From: Parazoarcus communis SWub3 = DSM 12120
GTDB lineage: Bacteria; Pseudomonadota; Gammaproteobacteria; Burkholderiales; Rhodocyclaceae
Direction: 5' to 3'
Assembly: GCF_003226565.1 (NCBI RefSeq)
Contig: NZ_QKOE01000001.1
Location: 186,001 to 250,000, forward strand
DNA: 64,000 nt
Position numbers and translations under genes: made by a program. Positions 61,078-64,000 of this stretch are shown in pieces. The notes under the pieces are model-generated. The model was not told where the DNA came from. It was given only the letters and a program-made list of their open reading frames with translations, and searched no databases. Within the stretch, counting starts at the first letter, position 1. Each line of letters opens with the position of its first letter.

Positions 61078-61987
61078 GGACAACCGGACGCGTTTGCAGC
61101 TGACCCACGTCAGCGGCAACCTGAACGCTGTCATTTCCGTCCGGGAAGAACGCATCTGGCCAGCAGACCTGATTGGCCACCTCAACCTGATTCACCCCGA
61201 ACGCCTGCAGATCCTTGGCGCAGCGGAGCTCGCGTGGGCGAGACGTCAGTCTCGTGACAAGGTTGCCCACCATCTCAGTGGCATCCTGGCCGCGCGACCG
61301 CCCGCCATCATTGTTGCTGATGGTTGTGAAGCACCCAATATCGTCATGGGGGTTTGCGAGGCACACAACGTCGCACTGTTCTCCACACCCCAGCCCGCTG
61401 CCGGCGTCATCGACCAGTTGCGCCTCTACCTGTCCCGGCAGCTTGCCGAAAAAGCCTCGCTTCACGGCGTGTTCATGGACGTACTGGGTCTGGGCGTGTT
61501 CATTACCGGCAACTCCGGTGCGGGCAAGTCCGAACTGGCGCTCGAGTTGATCTCCCGCGGCCATGGTCTGGTAGCAGACGACATCGTCGAGTTCTCACGT
61601 ATCGCCCCCACGGTACTCGAGGGTCGGTGCCCCGAGTTGCTGCAGGATTTCATCGAAGTGCGCGGTCTTGGCATCCTGAACATCCGCACCATCTTCGGTG
61701 AAACCGCCTGCAGACGAAAGATGCGTCTACGCCTCATCTGCCACCTGGAGCGCCGCCAGCCCGGACAGGACGACCCCACCCGCCTGCCCATGCAACGCGA
61801 GCAGCAGGATATCCTTGGCGTAGGCATCCCGCGGGTCACGCTGCCCGTCGCAGCAGGTCGCAACCTTGCGGTGCTGCTCGAAGCCGCCGTCCGCTCCACC
61901 ATCCTGCAGTTACGTGGCGTCGACTCCACCCAGGAGTTCATCGACCGTCAGACCCGCATGATGCAGAACGACGCCCAGGACGGCTGA
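61046..61987 (+). CDS. hprK: HPr kinase/phosphorylase
   Basis: Phosphorylates and dephosphorylates serine on HPr. The 313-residue protein has an N-terminal Rossmann-like domain and a C-terminal kinase domain with Walker A GNSGAGKS at 155-162 (catalytic H140 upstream), and the HPrK signature RGLGILNIRTIFGE. The ATG at 61046 lies within ptsN, overlapping by 32 bp. A longer upstream frame exists but has no family sequence. rapZ, the usual next gene, is absent; ilvA follows. Confidence 0.93.
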   Translation: MRQTSVARLFEDNRTRLQLTHVSGNLNAVISVREERIWPADLIGHLNLIHPERLQILGAAELAWARRQSRDKVAHHLSGILAARPPAIIVADGCEAPNIVMGVCEAHNVALFSTPQPAAGVIDQLRLYLSRQLAEKASLHGVFMDVLGLGVFITGNSGAGKSELALELISRGHGLVADDIVEFSRIAPTVLEGRCPELLQDFIEVRGLGILNIRTIFGETACRRKMRLRLICHLERRQPGQDDPTRLPMQREQQDILGVGIPRVTLPVAAGRNLAVLLEAAVRSTILQLRGVDSTQEFIDRQTRMMQNDAQDG

Positions 61988-62144
61988 GCCGTCAGCAAAC
62001 GCCGCGCTTGAGCATCGCACTATCCTCGCTCGAAAGCACACTCGGGCCCCACCGCTTTCCCGATACTGCGCGACCACCCTTGCCGCACTGCCGCATCGAC
62101 TGCTACGCTCGATCCCTTTTCCGCCCACCGGACCTCACTTCGCC

Positions 62145-63665
62145 ATGACTGCCGCCAAACCGGATTACCTGGAACGCATCCTCAACGCCCAGGTGTACGA
62201 TGTCGCCATCGAGACCCCGCTCGATTTCGCCAGCAACCTGTCGGCACGCATTCATAACCGGATTTACTTCAAGCGCGAGGACATGCAGCCGGTATTCAGC
62301 TTCAAGCTGCGGGGGGCCTATAACAAGATGGTCAAGCTGTCGCCCCAGGCACTCAAGCGTGGCGTGATCTGCGCATCGGCCGGCAATCACGCGCAAGGCG
62401 TCGCCCTGTCGGCCCAGAAGCTTGGCGTACGCGCAGTCATCGTCATGCCTAGCACCACCCCGCAGATCAAGATCGATGCGGTCAGGGCCCGCGGCGGAGA
62501 AGTGGTACTCGCGGGGGAGTCCTACTCGGACGCCTATGCGCATGCCATCGAACTGGAAAAAACAGAGAAACTGACCTTCGTCCATCCCTTTGACGATCCC
62601 GACGTGATTGCGGGCCAGGGCACCGTCGGCCTCGAGATCCTGCGCGCGCATCCGCAACCCATCCACGCTGTGTTCTGCTGTGTCGGAGGCGGAGGTCTGA
62701 TTGCCGGCGTCGCCGCCTATATCAAGCGACTCCGCCCGGAGACCCGCATCATCGGCGTGGAGGCGGTCGGTGCCGACGCGATGACCCAATCTCTGGCTGC
62801 CGGCAAACGGATCGTGCTCGATCAGGTCAGCATCTTCGCTGACGGCGCTGCGGTCAAGGAAGTCGGCACCGAAACCTTCCGTCTGTGCCAGGAATATGTC
62901 GACGAGATGATCCTGGTGGACAACGATGCCATCTGCGCGGCAATCAAGGACGTCTTCGAAGACACCCGCTCCATCCTGGAGCCGGCCGGCGCACTGGCAG
63001 TCGCTGGGGCAAAGGAGTACGCACGCCGTCACAAGCTGCGCGACAAGCATCTTGTCGCCATCGCCTCCGGCGCCAACATGAACTTCGATCGTTTGCGCTT
63101 CGTCGCCGAGCGTGCAGAATTGGGTGAACAGCGCGAAGCGGTGCTCGCCGTCACCATTCCGGAACAACCCGGTTCATTCCGTAAATTCTGCAGCCTGCTC
63201 GGTAACCGCAACATCACCGAGTTCAACTATCGCTACGCCGATGCAGAACGCGCCCACATCTTTGTTGGCGTCACGGTGCATAACCGCAACGAAGCGACAC
63301 GGCTGGTCGAGATGCTGGAACGCCATACCCTGCCGGCAGTCGATCTGACCGATGACGAGCTGGCCAAGACGCATGTCCGCTACATGGTCGGCGGCCGTGC
63401 GCCACAGGCCGAGAACGAGGTGGTCTATCGCTTCACCTTTCCGGAACGTCCTGGCGCCTTGATGAACTTCCTGTCCAATCTCCACACCGACTGGAACATC
63501 AGCCTGTTCCACTACCGCAACCATGGTGCGGACTTTGGTCGCGTACTGGTCGGCATGCAGGTACCCGCGGCGGACAAGCCCGCCTTCGAGGCCTTTCTGG
63601 CGCGGGTGGGTTACGAGTATGTGGACGAAACGGCCAATCCTGCCTATAGGCTTTTCCTCTCCTGA
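62145..63665 (+). CDS. ilvA: Threonine ammonia-lyase, biosynthetic (threonine deaminase)
   Basis: Opens isoleucine synthesis by turning threonine into 2-oxobutanoate. The 506-residue protein has the PLP lysine K54 in FSFKLRGAYNK, the phosphate loop CVGGGGLIAGVAAY, and two C-terminal ACT-like domains (VTIPEQPGSFRKFCSLL and FTFPERPGALMNFLSNL), the marks of the feedback-inhibited form. Length agrees with 514 in E. coli. Works with ilvE at 15.5 kb. It has a 157-bp leader and is not obviously coupled to hprK. Confidence 0.96.
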   Translation: MTAAKPDYLERILNAQVYDVAIETPLDFASNLSARIHNRIYFKREDMQPVFSFKLRGAYNKMVKLSPQALKRGVICASAGNHAQGVALSAQKLGVRAVIVMPSTTPQIKIDAVRARGGEVVLAGESYSDAYAHAIELEKTEKLTFVHPFDDPDVIAGQGTVGLEILRAHPQPIHAVFCCVGGGGLIAGVAAYIKRLRPETRIIGVEAVGADAMTQSLAAGKRIVLDQVSIFADGAAVKEVGTETFRLCQEYVDEMILVDNDAICAAIKDVFEDTRSILEPAGALAVAGAKEYARRHKLRDKHLVAIASGANMNFDRLRFVAERAELGEQREAVLAVTIPEQPGSFRKFCSLLGNRNITEFNYRYADAERAHIFVGVTVHNRNEATRLVEMLERHTLPAVDLTDDELAKTHVRYMVGGRAPQAENEVVYRFTFPERPGALMNFLSNLHTDWNISLFHYRNHGADFGRVLVGMQVPAADKPAFEAFLARVGYEYVDETANPAYRLFLS

Positions 63666-63767
63666 TAGCGGCACCCTGTCAAGGGACGGCTATTACTAAT
63701 GCGCTATACTCGGGACCTCGGATCAAGGCTCCGACCATATGGATCGACAGCCAGGAATGGGGCGTTC

Positions 63768-64000
63768 ATGAGCAGATGTGTACGACGGCAAGCGGGGCGT
63801 TCGAACAAGCATGTTCGGCTTGGCCTGCTGGCGCTGTCGATCTGGGCTTGTTCGCTGACCTCCTTTGCTCAGAGTCCGGAGACAAACAGGATTGAGCGCA
63901 TCCAGCGTGAAGCCCGTCTGAAGGTCTGCATCTGGCCCGACTATTACGGCATCTCGTTACGCGACCCGCGTACGCTCGAGCTCAAGGGCATCGATATCGA
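63768..64000 (+). CDS. Periplasmic solute-binding protein, N-terminal part
   Basis: The first 77 residues of a protein that runs off the window. A basic start (MSRCVRRQAGRSNKHVRLG), a hydrophobic core (LLALSIWACSLTSF) and AQS form a signal peptide. The mature part begins with a helix and RLKVCIWPDYYGISLRDP, then LKGIDI, which resembles the first lobe of amino-acid ABC transporter binding proteins. The frame is open to the last base. Identity beyond the solute-binding class cannot be told. Confidence 0.75.
   Translation, partial: MSRCVRRQAGRSNKHVRLGLLALSIWACSLTSFAQSPETNRIERIQREARLKVCIWPDYYGISLRDPRTLELKGIDI

Overview
The window is a dense, GC-rich stretch of bacterial chromosome with about 54 protein genes and one tRNA. 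Gene content and order point to a betaproteobacterium, most likely Rhodocyclales of the Azoarcus/Thauera/Aromatoleum type. The evidence is: yhdP-nitrilase-tldD; a ptsN-hprK pair without sugar PTS genes; ilvE followed by a CHCC zinc-finger gene; a short H-NS protein with a GRGRKPxW-type C-terminus; and the rpsU-dnaG-rpoD operon. The taxon is inferred from these families and not tested by a search.

Layout. 1-6.2 kb (minus): yhdP, a nitrilase-family gene and tldD (cut by the left edge). 6.4-13 kb (plus): glnE, a CYTH-CHAD polyphosphate-type protein, sixA-like phosphatase, a DUF2062 membrane protein and an unknown protein. 13-15.3 kb (minus): nudJ, an exported unknown and mnmA. 15.5-19.6 kb (plus): ilvE, a zinc-finger protein, a SnoaL-like protein, a YheT-type hydrolase and phosphomannomutase, closed by a strong terminator. 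19.8-20.5 kb: a toxin-first type II toxin-antitoxin module with an operator-like palindrome. 20.6-28.7 kb (minus): dnaE, a quinone oxidoreductase, outer-membrane phospholipase A and malic enzyme. 29-32.9 kb: an orphan ParA, a large nested inverted repeat, uvrD and an unknown small protein. 33-41 kb (plus): leuS-lptE-holA, proA, ogt-xerD, ybaK and an H-NS-like gene. 41.4-47.9 kb: folB, plsY, tsaD and the rpsU-dnaG-rpoD operon. 48-51 kb: a CAU tRNA with a terminator, an integrase-like remnant, a self-inhibited Fic protein and a Sir2-family gene flanked by two small overlapping ORFs; this is the clearest accessory region. 51-64 kb: a cache-GAF-PAS-GGDEF-EAL c-di-GMP protein, thiL-pgpA-pncC-recA-recX-lptB-rpoN-hpf, ptsN-hprK, ilvA and the start of a periplasmic solute-binding protein.

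How the genes fit together. Most of the window is housekeeping: replication and repair (dnaE, holA, dnaG, uvrD, recA, recX, ogt, xerD), transcription (rpoD, rpoN), translation and tRNA modification (leuS, rpsU, mnmA, tsaD, ybaK, hpf), envelope assembly (yhdP, lptE, lptB, plsY, pgpA, pldA) and branched-chain amino acids plus nitrogen control (ilvA, ilvE, glnE, rpoN, ptsN, hprK). I found no complete undescribed defence system. The best candidate for something new is the tRNA-adjacent Fic/Sir2 region with its repeated TCGACA motifs and coupled mini-ORFs. Second is the 190-bp nested palindrome between parA and uvrD. No CRISPR array, rRNA or intact insertion sequence was seen.
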